Positions 42,623-51,554 of a stretch of 64,000 bases of DNA are shown here, piece after piece (within the stretch, counting starts at the first letter, position 1; every line of letters begins with the position of its first letter). The notes under the pieces are model-generated. The model was not told the origin of the DNA. It ran no database searches and worked only from the letters and a program-made list of their open reading frames with translations. The DNA is from Chamaesiphon minutus PCC 6605 (GTDB lineage: Bacteria > Cyanobacteriota > Cyanobacteriia > Cyanobacteriales > Chamaesiphonaceae), in contig NC_019697.1 in the NCBI RefSeq assembly GCF_000317145.1, positions 1,426,001-1,490,000 of the forward strand, read 5' to 3'. Made by a program: the position numbers and the translations under genes.

Positions 42623-43552
42623 TTATTCCAATAAGTTGAGATAATCAAAGACTGAATCGTAAGCCATCGTCAGAATATGGATTGGTCTGTCTAATTGTTT
42701 CCCCCTTAGTTCTTCAACTATTTTGGATACGGCGGCGAGATTTGCTCCGCTAGAAAGTCCAACTAGTAGAGCTTCTTGCCTCGTCGCGGCAAGCATCATG
42801 GCTAGTGACTCTTCATAGGTAACGTCAATCATTCGATCGATAATCTCAAGGTTCAATACTTTCGGAATGATGCCAACGGCAAGTCCTTGAATTTGATGGA
42901 GTACAAACTTGTTTGCCAAAAGGTCACAGCCACGCGGCTGTACGCCAACAATTTGCGCTTTGGGGTATTCTTGTTTGAGAACTTCGCCGATTCCGGTAAT
43001 ATGACCGCCAGTGCCAATTCCACCCACAAAATAATCGATCGATACATCCCGAAAATCTCGTAATATTTCTTGGGCTGTGGTCTGGCGATGGATATCAGGA
43101 TTGGCTGGGTTTTGACCTTGATTTAACATTACATAGTCATAATTTTCTAATTGAATCTCCATTGCTAATTCACCATGCGAGTTACCGCCACGGTTGCTAT
43201 CTGACAGAACGATCTCGACCCCAAAGAGTTTCAATTTTTTCTGCTTATCTGGACTATAGTTGTCAGGAATTACCAACTTAACTTTATATCCACGACAAGC
43301 CGCGACTATTGCTATTCCTAACCCAGTATTTCCTCCCGTTGGTTCGAGAATGGTTTGCCATTCATTTGGGCTAAGAATGCCTTGCTTTTCAGCATCTAGT
43401 ATCATGTTCATGGCAGCTCTAATTTTATGGCTGCCACCAGGATTAAAGGTTTCCATTTTCATGTAGACATGGACACCAGGGAAACCAAAGAATTTACTAA
43501 TTTCGATAACTGGCGTGTTACCGACAAGTTCGAGCATCGATGGATAAATCAT
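42623..43552 (-). CDS. cysK: Cysteine synthase-like PLP enzyme (309 aa)
   Basis: Beta-replacement PLP enzyme of the CysK/CysM fold. PLP lysine is K43 in NPGGSHKIRAAM; substrate loop EPTGGNTGLGIAIVAA; phosphate cradle GGIGTGGHITGIGE; C-terminal GLSSGANLAAV. The usual S-V-K-D/C-R around the lysine reads G-S-H-K-I-R, unlike canonical SVKDR, so the sulfur donor or product may differ from plain O-acetylserine sulfhydrylase (compare CysM and SbnA branches). Upstream are a JAMM protease and a serine acetyltransferase on the same strand with 20- and 73-bp gaps, hence one operon. Confidence 0.85.
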   Translation of the reverse strand: MIYPSMLELVGNTPVIEISKFFGFPGVHVYMKMETFNPGGSHKIRAAMNMILDAEKQGILSPNEWQTILEPTGGNTGLGIAIVAACRGYKVKLVIPDNYSPDKQKKLKLFGVEIVLSDSNRGGNSHGELAMEIQLENYDYVMLNQGQNPANPDIHRQTTAQEILRDFRDVSIDYFVGGIGTGGHITGIGEVLKQEYPKAQIVGVQPRGCDLLANKFVLHQIQGLAVGIIPKVLNLEIIDRMIDVTYEESLAMMLAATRQEALLVGLSSGANLAAVSKIVEELRGKQLDRPIHILTMAYDSVFDYLNLLE

Positions 43553-43572
43553 AGGTTGTGTCTCCTAAAAAG

Positions 43573-44064
43573 TTATTTATCGTTGTTACCAGGGAGGATG
43601 GCGATTAACTTGTAGTCACCGTTAATAAATCTGAAAAGTTTGGAGCAAACTACGCCGCTGCTTTGAACGTCAATTACCAGGTGATCGACTGGATAGATGG
43701 GTTCGCCATCGAATAGGGCGTTTTGCTTGTCTTCGTCGCTAAAGTAGGCACCGACATCAGGGTGCGAGTGGTAGATGATTTTGACCGGATTATCCGAATT
43801 GATATTTTTGCTCAGGAATAGTGCATCCTCTGATGAAAATACGAAACCTTCAGCAGCATTGCGGGGGTAGGTTAAGGGATCTGCTTTGTGTAGATCGTTA
43901 AGGATATTAGTACAGGGTCGGATACCTTGTTTTAGTAGCAAGCCACAGCATTCATCGGGATAGCTCGAATGAGCTTGAGCATAGATTTTAGCAACCAAAT
44001 CTGTCGAAAGAATATCATCCAGTTCTCGGATTGAATCTTGATCGAGCGTGTAAAGATATTGCAT
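43573..44064 (-). CDS. JAMM/MPN metalloprotease (163 aa)
   Basis: Zinc isopeptidase-like JAB1/MPN protein. Catalytic Glu38 in YPDECCGLLL and the JAMM box HSHPDVGAYFSDED (H99, H101, S109, D112) are complete. In Mycobacterium the relative Mec releases cysteine from a sulfur-carrier protein (CysO-cysteine) made by CysM, and this gene stands between cysE and cysK homologues, so the same chemistry is likely. No ThiS/MoaD-like carrier gene is visible nearby. ATG 44064 has GGAG 6 bp upstream and is preferred to the longer frame. Confidence 0.85.
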   Translation of the reverse strand: MQYLYTLDQDSIRELDDILSTDLVAKIYAQAHSSYPDECCGLLLKQGIRPCTNILNDLHKADPLTYPRNAAEGFVFSSEDALFLSKNINSDNPVKIIYHSHPDVGAYFSDEDKQNALFDGEPIYPVDHLVIDVQSSGVVCSKLFRFINGDYKLIAILPGNNDK

Positions 44065-44137
44065 CTTAGTCTCCTTCTCAAGGGTTTTAGTGGGTGCTGG
44101 GATGCCTATTGCTAGGCATCCCATGTACTATCTCGAC

Positions 44138-44926
44138 CTAGCTTTTAATCACTTGGTTGATCGTCTTGACAACTACTCGTGAGTTAGCTGGGATATCTTC
44201 CACGATCGATGCCCAAGGTGAAATTTCGACGTTATCACCGATGTGAATTGATCCAAAGACTCGGACAAATCCTCCCACTCGGACGTTATCGCCTAATTGA
44301 GGGTGTCTACGTCCGCTGATGTTGTCAGCAATACCTGTCGATCCAAGGATGATACATTGGAGCAAGTAGCATTTATCTCCAATTACAGTCGTCTCACCGA
44401 TCACTGTTCCAACGCCATGATCGATTACCAGTTCTCGCCCGATGGTCGCGCCAGGGTGGATTTCAATTCCTGTCTCAACTTTGGTCGTCTCACTAATCCG
44501 ACGAGCTACTGCTCGCAAGTTTAGATTGCCGATCTTATAGGTGTAGAGCGCATTGGCTATTCGGTAATTCGCAACGGCGCGGAGCGAAAGGTAGGTTTCC
44601 CACACTTCGAGCGGATCGTCACCTGCTGCTGGATCGCGGTGCATTAAGATAGCTAAATCCTCTTCGATACGTCGAACGATTTTCTTGACAGTCCGATCGC
44701 GGATGAGTTCAGCAACTTGTTGAGTCAGCAAGTTATGTTTCAACAACTCGATGACGTATTGACGAATGCGGCGATGGGGTTCTGGGGAATCGAGTCGTAA
44801 AAGAGGGGGTTTTGGAGGTTTGGGCGGTACGGGTGCTGTCGAAGAATGGGATGATCGGTCATTCGCCAAAATTTGGTCGGTTTCACTGATACCGAATTGT
44901 CCTAGCTTTGGTAAGATAGTGGTCAT
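44138..44926 (-). CDS. cysE: Serine acetyltransferase-like hexapeptide enzyme (262 aa)
   Basis: Would make O-acetylserine from serine and acetyl-CoA. The N-terminal helical part (DPLEVWETYLSLRAVANYRI) and the left-handed beta-helix (GIEIHPGATIGRELVIDHGV, GTVIGETTVIGDKCYLLQ) are typical of CysE, with the catalytic His in the DHG loop. The usual TLGGTG-K motif reads ILGSTGIADNISGRRHP, consistent with CysE. ATG 44926 has AAGGAG 7 bp upstream. First gene of the minus-strand block; a 732-bp regulatory gap separates it from the divergent regulator. Confidence 0.88.
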   Translation of the reverse strand: MTTILPKLGQFGISETDQILANDRSSHSSTAPVPPKPPKPPLLRLDSPEPHRRIRQYVIELLKHNLLTQQVAELIRDRTVKKIVRRIEEDLAILMHRDPAAGDDPLEVWETYLSLRAVANYRIANALYTYKIGNLNLRAVARRISETTKVETGIEIHPGATIGRELVIDHGVGTVIGETTVIGDKCYLLQCIILGSTGIADNISGRRHPQLGDNVRVGGFVRVFGSIHIGDNVEISPWASIVEDIPANSRVVVKTINQVIKS

Positions 44927-45018
44927 GATTATCTCCTTAGTGTTTACGAAAGGAACTGGCACGAGATGAGTTGCGACCTCATCTCACGCTAACTAATCAA
45001 AAAATAAAGAAAATAACA

Positions 45019-45055
45019 GCAGCCTTATCCCCCAAAGGGATGGGGCTGTTTTTAA
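45019..45055 (+). terminator. Terminator-like hairpin upstream of cysE
   Basis: CAGCAGCCTTATCCCCC / GGGATGGGGCTG with an imperfect stem followed by TTTTTAATTTT on the plus strand. No plus-strand gene ends here, so it may terminate an antisense or small RNA, or act within the cysE leader. Confidence 0.4.
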
Positions 45056-45146
45056 TTTTACACTATTAATAAAAATTATCGCTGTCAGGTTAAAAGTTAA
45101 TAACTCGAAAAGACAAGCTAGTATATTGATAACAAGACATTTGATC

Positions 45147-45203
45147 GTGCAAGCCTACAATGACTTACCCCGCAGTCTCTAGTGCAAGCCCTCTAATGAG
45201 GGC
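45147..45203. promoter_or_regulatory. Repeats and hairpin in the cysE/regulator gap
   Basis: GTGCAAGCC occurs at 45147-45155 and 45182-45190, and a perfect hairpin GCCCTC-TAAT-GAGGGC lies at 45188-45203. The 44927-45658 gap separates divergent genes; these may be binding sites for the regulator encoded at 45659 or part of an RNA leader. The rest of the gap (45210-45658) is AT rich with no gene seen. Confidence 0.35.
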
Positions 45204-45658
45204 AAATAGAATTAAAAATCGATTATGCTGCTATGAATGTGGTTGTTACTTGCGATACCTCGATACCATAGTCGGGTTACTGGTCTAGAATCACCGATCC
45301 ACATCGCAAAATAATTATCCGATCTATATTTAGCTTTTGTCAATATTTTTCTGTAAATTTACTAATTGCCTTATGCCTGTGTAAACTCGTATAATATTAA
45401 TAGCAACATGTGCAGTACAAATGAATTAGTATAAAATTTCTAGCTCAAATTCTTTATTCTTGGATTTTAATTCATTTGCACTATGAATTGATGTAAAGCT
45501 TGACCTATTAAAGGAACTAAATTCCGTTATTTCCGTTCAACGATCCAAATACAGCCAATATTTTTGAAAAATTAATCTTAAAAGAATAGTTGTATTTTGC
45601 TTATAAAGACATATTCAAATGATAAAATGGCAATAATGTTTAATCTTGTAAACTACAC

Positions 45659-46780
45659 ATGAGCGAAGCAAAAAAACGGGGACGACCAAAACGAGAGCAT
45701 GAATCTCAGCAGCCGGATTTGCCCATTCCCAAGGGGAATCCTACTTTCGTTGAGACGATCGATAAATACCTAGCAGAAGCAAAATGGTCGAAGCGCGAAT
45801 TGATGACTTCGATTGGCTTTGGCGAGACACAATTGTATCGCTGGGGACGAGGCGAATCTGTCCCGCGTAAAGCAACGGTCAATCGGATTGCAATTCGGCT
45901 GGCGATGAGGCTGGACGAAATCTATGGACGACCACCGGAAGATCCTTCTCCAGCAACGGATGCGATCGACGGTTTATTAAATGAGCTTTTAGAGGCCGCA
46001 GGCTTTGCCGCCTCGATCGAAGGCAAAACTGGTGATAGCTGCTGGCACAAAATCGCTAACAATCAATACTGGACGTTGGGGTATACTAGCGTACCAGAGT
46101 GGGCGATTCGTCCGACTCGACCTGGTGGAAAACCGACAGGAAAAGCGATTGTCTATGCGGAAACGATCGGACGATTGCTCGGACTGGAGACTTTTTGGCA
46201 GTACCTCAATTTTGACGAAATGCCGCAAGCTATCCGCCAAAGACAAGTTGATGGAATCGTGCCGCTGATGCTGGTTTTGCCGGGGCGACTGTTCGATTAC
46301 AGCTTCTCCGAGCGATGTAGTGAAGAACCATTTACTTTAAACGCGGTCGCCCACAGTCAATCTGTCGAGGCGATAAAAAATTTAGAAGATTTGAACCCCA
46401 TGCAAGTCGAGTTGTTATTTGTCAACGGAGAGCTTGGTGACTGGGGGGCAAAAGTCTTATCACAGTATGAAAACAGCCAGAGTTTTTCTAATGCTGACGA
46501 GGCGATTAGTTATATGCAGGGGAGCGTCGAGCGACGGGAGCTAACAACTATTCCCATCCTGCTGATCGATAGCATTACGGGGAAATATCTGATTGATCGC
46601 GAAAATGACCGAGGACAGCTAAGGTTATCATCTCTTACCATTAAAAGTATCCAACTAAAAACTTTTAATGCCTTCGCTTTTCATCCAGACGAAACAAGTT
46701 TACTAAATGCGGTAAATCAAGCCCTGCCTCTAATTCCATGTATTGAAACAACAAAGGTATATACTAAAAATGAAAAATAA
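45659..46780 (+). CDS. HTH regulator fused to a solute-binding-like sensor domain (373 aa)
   Basis: Starts with an AT-hook-like KKRGRPKREH, then an XRE-type helix-turn-helix (about 30-95: WSKRELMTSIGFGETQLYRW). From about 105 the sequence follows a type 3 periplasmic binding domain without signal peptide: LEAAGFAASIEGKTGD, YWTLGYTSVPEWAI, ETFWQYLNFDEMPQAIRQRQVDGIVPLML. So it probably senses in the cytoplasm the amino acid that the adjacent ABC importer brings in. Overlaps the next gene by 11 bp and stands divergent from cysE across a 732-bp gap. Confidence 0.75.
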   Translation: MSEAKKRGRPKREHESQQPDLPIPKGNPTFVETIDKYLAEAKWSKRELMTSIGFGETQLYRWGRGESVPRKATVNRIAIRLAMRLDEIYGRPPEDPSPATDAIDGLLNELLEAAGFAASIEGKTGDSCWHKIANNQYWTLGYTSVPEWAIRPTRPGGKPTGKAIVYAETIGRLLGLETFWQYLNFDEMPQAIRQRQVDGIVPLMLVLPGRLFDYSFSERCSEEPFTLNAVAHSQSVEAIKNLEDLNPMQVELLFVNGELGDWGAKVLSQYENSQSFSNADEAISYMQGSVERRELTTIPILLIDSITGKYLIDRENDRGQLRLSSLTIKSIQLKTFNAFAFHPDETSLLNAVNQALPLIPCIETTKVYTKNEK

Positions 46781-47462
46781 TAAGCCAAATCATCTCGTTA
46801 GTATCATATCGGAGATGGAAAAATCGGTTATAAATGAACACGACATACAGCACAAGTTAAATCACTACCTTGTAAAACATAAGCAATTAATACAATTCAG
46901 TGAAATTTTTCATTTTGTGCGCTATGACTTTTGCAGATTGAATTTTATAGTTGGAGCTAGATGTCTTAATGATGAAATTTTGTGGGCGGGTTTAGCCAGA
47001 AATCTTATGGAAGAGTTAGGTGGAAAAAGTGGGATCAGTCACAATCAACTCTATCGCAACTTCCTCAAATCCATTGGAACTAAACCAGAAGCAGAATTAC
47101 AATGTCCTGCCTTCGCGCGAGATTTTAACGATAGCTGGGAAGAATTTGCTAGAAATGCACCGCTGATTGAGGCTTTAGCGGCGATTGCCATTTATGAAAT
47201 ATTTGATGTCCCAGATTATCAGATGCTATTAGAACTGCTAGAACAAGCGAAAGTACCGGAAGAAGGACTAATATTCTTCAGGGTTCATGCTAACGCACAT
47301 CATTTTGCAATGTTTGAAGATACGGTAGCTTGGATACTTACTCAAGAAGGCGGACAAGAAGCATTTGATCGAGCGCAGTACTTTGTATTTGAGACTCAAA
47401 GAAAGATGTGGATTGGCTTAACAGAATGCCTCGAAACAAAACAACTAGTAGCCGCCAATTAA
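46770..47462 (+). CDS. Heme-oxygenase-like diiron oxidase family protein (230 aa)
   Basis: Belongs to the all-helical iron-containing redox family (HDO; relatives include BesC, UndA and SznF domains). Possible iron ligands: E81/E82 and H91 in LMEELGGKSGISH, E143 in IYEIFDVPDY, H173 and H177 in FRVHANAHHFAMFED plus Glu/Asp183-184. HDO enzymes often cleave or oxidise amino acids and fatty acids. Translation probably starts at ATG 46770, inside the regulator gene, so they are coupled. It is followed by an amino acid importer, so an amino acid substrate is likely; the reaction is not known. Confidence 0.7.
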   Translation: MKNNKPNHLVSIISEMEKSVINEHDIQHKLNHYLVKHKQLIQFSEIFHFVRYDFCRLNFIVGARCLNDEILWAGLARNLMEELGGKSGISHNQLYRNFLKSIGTKPEAELQCPAFARDFNDSWEEFARNAPLIEALAAIAIYEIFDVPDYQMLLELLEQAKVPEEGLIFFRVHANAHHFAMFEDTVAWILTQEGGQEAFDRAQYFVFETQRKMWIGLTECLETKQLVAAN

Positions 47463-47484
47463 AATCTAAAACTGGAGAGATCGA

Positions 47485-48357
47485 ATGTTGAAAAAATCAC
47501 TGCTCAGATATGTATTGATAGGGTTGTCCCTATTTAGCGTACTCATCTTTAATTTAGCTGGCTGCACAAATAGTAATGTTACACCGCCCACGGCTACCGC
47601 TAGTGCCTCTGTCATGGATCGGGTGGCAACCGATAGTAAGGTTAAAATTGGCTACTTAGTCTTCCCGCCAGCGATTACTAAAAATCAAACTAGTGGAGAA
47701 CTTGGCGGACATCTGATCGACACCATCAAAGAGATTGCGCGACTCAGTAAATGGACTCCTGAATTTGTCGAAACAGATTGGGCAGGGTTTACTACTGGAT
47801 TAGATTCCGGTCGGTTTGATATCTCCGTCGTCCCTACTTTTGTGACAGTACCCAGAGCATTATCGATATATTTTACTAAGCCCCTATTCTTCGCTGGCAA
47901 CAGTGCGATCGTCCGTGCGGGTGAAACTAAAATTACCACCCTCACCAGCATCGATAAACCCGAAATTAGAGTCGCCGTCACCCAAGGAGAAGCAGGGGAT
48001 GAATACGCCAAGGCGAATTTTAAAAAAGCGAAGATTACCAGCTTTCCAGGGAGCGATCAATCTGCTGCCTTTCAAGCCGTAGTTGCTGGACGCGCTGATA
48101 TTGCCCTGGGCGATGCCTATGCTACCGCCCAGTTTGCTAAAGCTAATGCCGCTAAGGTAAAAGATCTATTTGCCGCTAATCCCTACAACCTCACCCCCGT
48201 ATCCTGGGCAGTGAAGAAGGGTGACGACAAATTACTCAATTTCCTCAATAGCAGCATCGAAGCCCTCGATTATCAAGGTCGTTTGCGCGAATTCGAGCAA
48301 AAAGCAGGTGCTAACTGGCTCCACCCCAAAAAAGTCTTGGAATTCACTAAAGGCTAA
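47485..48357 (+). CDS. Amino acid ABC transporter substrate-binding lipoprotein (290 aa)
   Basis: Type 3 solute-binding protein. Signal peptide with lipobox NLAGC (Cys27), then SKVKIGYLVFPPAI, GHLIDTIKEIARLSKWTPEF, GLDSGRFDISVVPTFVT, PEIRVAVTQGEAGDEYAKAN and GDAYATAQFA, the normal SBP_bac_3 order. GAGAG upstream of the ATG. Followed after 6 bp by the permease gene. Confidence 0.88.
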   Translation: MLKKSLLRYVLIGLSLFSVLIFNLAGCTNSNVTPPTATASASVMDRVATDSKVKIGYLVFPPAITKNQTSGELGGHLIDTIKEIARLSKWTPEFVETDWAGFTTGLDSGRFDISVVPTFVTVPRALSIYFTKPLFFAGNSAIVRAGETKITTLTSIDKPEIRVAVTQGEAGDEYAKANFKKAKITSFPGSDQSAAFQAVVAGRADIALGDAYATAQFAKANAAKVKDLFAANPYNLTPVSWAVKKGDDKLLNFLNSSIEALDYQGRLREFEQKAGANWLHPKKVLEFTKG

Positions 48358-48363
48358 AACCTC

Positions 48364-49038
48364 ATGGGTTGGAATTTTGCGGTCATGTGGAATAGTTTCT
48401 TACCCCTGTGCCTTGCCATGCTCACCACCATTTGGATTAGCATTGGCACGATTGTGCTGGGCACGATTTTAGGGGTGCTGTTGGGGATTCTATCCCTCAC
48501 CTCAAATCAATTTGCCTCCAAACTAGCACAGGCATTTATCGAACTATTCCTCGCCTTACCAGCCCTAGTGATTCTCGTCTGGCTCTACTACAGTTTGCCA
48601 CTGATTTTCCCTGGCTTTATCTTGAGCGGCGATGCCTGCGCTGTGCTTGGGTTGGGATTGAGTTTATCCGCCTTCGTTGCCGACATCATCCGAGGTGGCA
48701 TCAATGCCATCCCCCCAGGGGAAATAGAAGTAGCCTACTGTACCGGAATGTCTCGACTCCAAGCAATCCGCTATATCCTGATTCCCCAAGTCCTCCAGCG
48801 ATCTTGGCTACCGCTGATGGGGCAATATATTACCACCTACAAATTTTCGACCCTGGCATCAGTCATCGCCGTCCCCGAAATCCTGCATACAGCCAATGCA
48901 ATCATCGCTCAAACCTATCGCCCACTAGAGATTTACTCGATCGTCGCCTTCATGTTCGTCATCACAATTATGCCGCTCAACCTGCTCCTCCGCAGACTTC
49001 AGCGCGTGAGCAACCTCGGTGGCATGGAGAAAATTTAG
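48364..49038 (+). CDS. Polar amino acid ABC transporter permease (224 aa)
   Basis: HisM/GlnP-type permease with about five membrane spans (LCLAMLTTIWISIGTIVLGT, FIELFLALPALVILVWLYYS and others) and the cytoplasmic EAA loop EVAYCTGMSRLQAIRYIL-IPQ. Start ATG 48364, six bases after the binding-protein stop; the ATPase gene begins six bases after its stop. Confidence 0.88.
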   Translation: MGWNFAVMWNSFLPLCLAMLTTIWISIGTIVLGTILGVLLGILSLTSNQFASKLAQAFIELFLALPALVILVWLYYSLPLIFPGFILSGDACAVLGLGLSLSAFVADIIRGGINAIPPGEIEVAYCTGMSRLQAIRYILIPQVLQRSWLPLMGQYITTYKFSTLASVIAVPEILHTANAIIAQTYRPLEIYSIVAFMFVITIMPLNLLLRRLQRVSNLGGMEKI

Positions 49039-49043
49039 TCCCT

Positions 49044-49724
49044 ATGGCAGAAGTACTCCTCCGGCTCGAAAACATCCAAAAAAGAATCGCTGGCAATACG
49101 ATTCTCGATAACGTTAGTTTGACACTCGATCGTGGTGAAAGTCTGCTAATTCGCGGTAAAAGCGGCTGCGGCAAAACCACCCTACTCAGATGTATCGCCC
49201 TCCTAGAACCGATCGATCGCGGTCAAATTCTGTTCGATGGCAAGGTAGTATCTGAGAAGGGTATGCTCGATCGCACCAAGCACAAGCCCGAAATCGGCAT
49301 GGTATTCCAGCAACTCTATCTATGGCCGCATCTAACCGTCTTAGATAATGTCTCCCTCCCCCTCCATCTACGCCAAGGCGGACACAAAAAAATAGCTGAT
49401 GGACTCGCGATCGAAAAACTATCCCAACTCGGCGTAATCGGCAAAGAAACCGCCTATCCCCATCAACTCTCAGGCGGACAAAGACAGCGAGTCGCCCTAG
49501 CCAGAGCCTTAGTCCATTCCCCAAGTCTCCTCCTCCTCGATGAAATCACCGCCAACCTAGATCCCGAAACCGCCAGCATCGTCCTCGAACTCGTCGAAAA
49601 AATTATTCTCTCCGGTACCACCGTCATCATGATTTCCCACCTACCCGTCACATCCCCAGTCTGGATGTACGAACTAAACGCCAGCAACTGGACGTTGGAA
49701 AAAAGACAACAGCACAATAGCTGA
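49044..49724 (+). CDS. Amino acid ABC transporter ATPase (226 aa)
   Basis: Complete ABC ATPase: Walker A GKSGCGKTTLLR (38-49), Q-loop MVFQQLYLWPHL, signature LSGGQRQRVALARAL, Walker B LLLLDEITANLD, switch His ISHLP. ATG 49044 is used although the frame is open upstream through the permease gene. The final residues (WTLEKRQQHNS) are non-standard. A decayed copy of the last 510 bp is at 52166-52681. Confidence 0.9.
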   Translation: MAEVLLRLENIQKRIAGNTILDNVSLTLDRGESLLIRGKSGCGKTTLLRCIALLEPIDRGQILFDGKVVSEKGMLDRTKHKPEIGMVFQQLYLWPHLTVLDNVSLPLHLRQGGHKKIADGLAIEKLSQLGVIGKETAYPHQLSGGQRQRVALARALVHSPSLLLLDEITANLDPETASIVLELVEKIILSGTTVIMISHLPVTSPVWMYELNASNWTLEKRQQHNS

Positions 49725-50217
49725 AATTAATAGATCTGCGGAACACTCTCTCCCCCTCCCCAACGATATAGCTGAGTTTCCCTAAATCCGCGTAATACTA
49801 GTTGACAAAGGTGTGTAACGGCAATTTTACTGCCATTCCAAGACATGTTCGGCTACTGTTGGACGGTTGAGGTAGTAATTTATCGACATCCCAGCTTCGT
49901 AACATGACACTTCTGGAAGCTAGAATGGGTAAGCTTACTAGAGAAACCGCTTAAATTGCTTAGTTAAGTACACATTACTTCTCAATTCCCAAGGCTATGT
50001 GTAAAATTGAGATAGGTCAACACTTTATCAAAAAATATATATTTCATGACGATACATGGTAAACCTCTCCTTATCTGTGGCATATTTTAAGTCATGGATA
50101 TCATTCGTGACATAGGCTTATAGCCATTTTATATATCAACCAGTCCGATCTAGATCTTATTAAATTAGTAGATATGTTCTTACACACTAAGCTTGAACGG
50201 TTTCCCATAGATGAACA
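49725..50217. other. Intergenic region, no gene seen
   Basis: 493 bp between the ATPase gene and the TIGR04255 gene. No ORF with a ribosome site or coding bias was found, and no strong hairpin; AT content rises toward 50.2 kb. It may contain the promoter of the TIGR04255 module. Confidence 0.5.
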
Positions 50218-50979
50218 ATGACATTCTCTAATCCACCGATTGTTGAAGCTATATTCCATGTCGTTGTAGAACGTGACAGTGAATTTAACAATGAAAAATT
50301 GAATGATTATGCTAAACACATTACAGAAGGCTTTCCTGCTTTCGATCGACAAGAACAAAGATTTCTAAAAAATGACATATCATTTCATTCTGACGATCCA
50401 CACAACATAACTTCTTCTATTAGCAATATTTTACAAGGATATCTTTTAGCATCCAATGATAACCCCAGAGTTATTCAAGCTAATATAGACAACTTCTCCT
50501 TTAGTAAATTGCCTCCTTATGGAACATGGGAATCATTCTACAAAGAAGCAAATGAATTCTGGGAGAAATACGCTGAGATAACTTCAGTTGATCGAGTCAA
50601 ACGCCTTGGATTACGCTATCTAAATCGGATTGAAATTCCTTTTGACAATAGATCTTTTAAGTTACGAGAATACATCAAGATATTCCCTGAAGTCACTGAT
50701 GATTTATCAGTAACAATTTCTGGACACTTTATGCAAATGTCTCTTGACTCTGAGCTTTATAAACCGTCCAGAGCGATTGTAAATCAAGCAGTTGGCAATG
50801 TAGGCGATATGAAGTCCACTCCTTTAATATTTGATGTTGAAGTTTTTCAAGATGTAGACCTTACGCATCAAAACAATTCCAAAGAAATAGAATCAATTTT
50901 TATTAATAACTTACGAATATTCAAGAATAGTATATTCTTGAATAGTATCACTGAAAAATCACAGGAGCTTTTCAAATGA
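50218..50979 (+). CDS. TIGR04255 family protein (253 aa)
   Basis: Begins FSNPPIVEAIFHVVVERD, the signature opening of TIGR04255 proteins (NPP-x-VE ... F), which occur next to diverse small genes, often in defence-like islands. Later segments SVDRVKRLGLRYLNRIEIPF fit the family core. AT-rich codons unlike the importer genes suggest recent transfer. Overlaps the next gene by 4 bp (ATGATA), so the three downstream genes are one operon. Function unknown. Confidence 0.7.
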   Translation: MTFSNPPIVEAIFHVVVERDSEFNNEKLNDYAKHITEGFPAFDRQEQRFLKNDISFHSDDPHNITSSISNILQGYLLASNDNPRVIQANIDNFSFSKLPPYGTWESFYKEANEFWEKYAEITSVDRVKRLGLRYLNRIEIPFDNRSFKLREYIKIFPEVTDDLSVTISGHFMQMSLDSELYKPSRAIVNQAVGNVGDMKSTPLIFDVEVFQDVDLTHQNNSKEIESIFINNLRIFKNSIFLNSITEKSQELFK

Positions 50980-51551
50980 TAGTTTCAGAACGTCAAACCA
51001 TCGCAAAAAGTCCTATTCAAACAGTAACAAAATCAGGTAGTTACAATGTTATTGCAAGCTCTAGCAAAGGTGAAAGCTGCGAATACAAGCGAGTTGAAGC
51101 ACAGATAAAGTGTCAAGATCGTACTGAGGTTGCTCACGTACTTGAAAGTCCTGATGTTGCTGAATTAGAAAAAAGAGCAGAGGATTTAAGAGACTTATTA
51201 CTTGAAAATCGTACTGCTTTGTCAGAGCAGGAAATGCGTCTACTCAAAGGACTTTTTAATAGTAACAAGCAACTCATTGCTCTGAACAAAAAAACATCTC
51301 CATTAATTTTAGTAGCATTAGCAAGTCTTTTAGAGCCACTAATTGAAAATCCTGCCTATGCTCAAGACATAGAGTCTATCGTCAAGAGCTTACTAAAATC
51401 ACCATCAACAAGTTTAAGATATGCTGCTCTAGACATTATCACTGCTGGATTAGGAATAGTTCCTGTTGCAGATTCATTACTAAAAGAAGCGAAAATATTG
51501 CTAAAAAATGAAGAGCCTGGGTATGTTCTCGAATACTTGGAGTCTCTTTAA
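50976..51551 (+). CDS. Hypothetical protein, second gene of the TIGR04255 module (191 aa)
   Basis: Mainly helical: VAELEKRAEDLRDLLLENRT and QEMRLLKGLFNSNKQLIALN, then a leucine-rich C-terminal half (PLILVALASLLEPLIENPAY). No transmembrane signal. Unrecognised. Translated through the ATGA-type overlap with the first gene and 3 bp from the third. Confidence 0.55.
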   Translation: MIVSERQTIAKSPIQTVTKSGSYNVIASSSKGESCEYKRVEAQIKCQDRTEVAHVLESPDVAELEKRAEDLRDLLLENRTALSEQEMRLLKGLFNSNKQLIALNKKTSPLILVALASLLEPLIENPAYAQDIESIVKSLLKSPSTSLRYAALDIITAGLGIVPVADSLLKEAKILLKNEEPGYVLEYLESL

Positions 51552-51554
51552 TTT

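Noticed and set aside
48804-49043. 80-residue N-terminal extension of the ABC ATPase
   Set aside because: It is a second frame of the permease gene; the ATPase family starts at ATG 49044.
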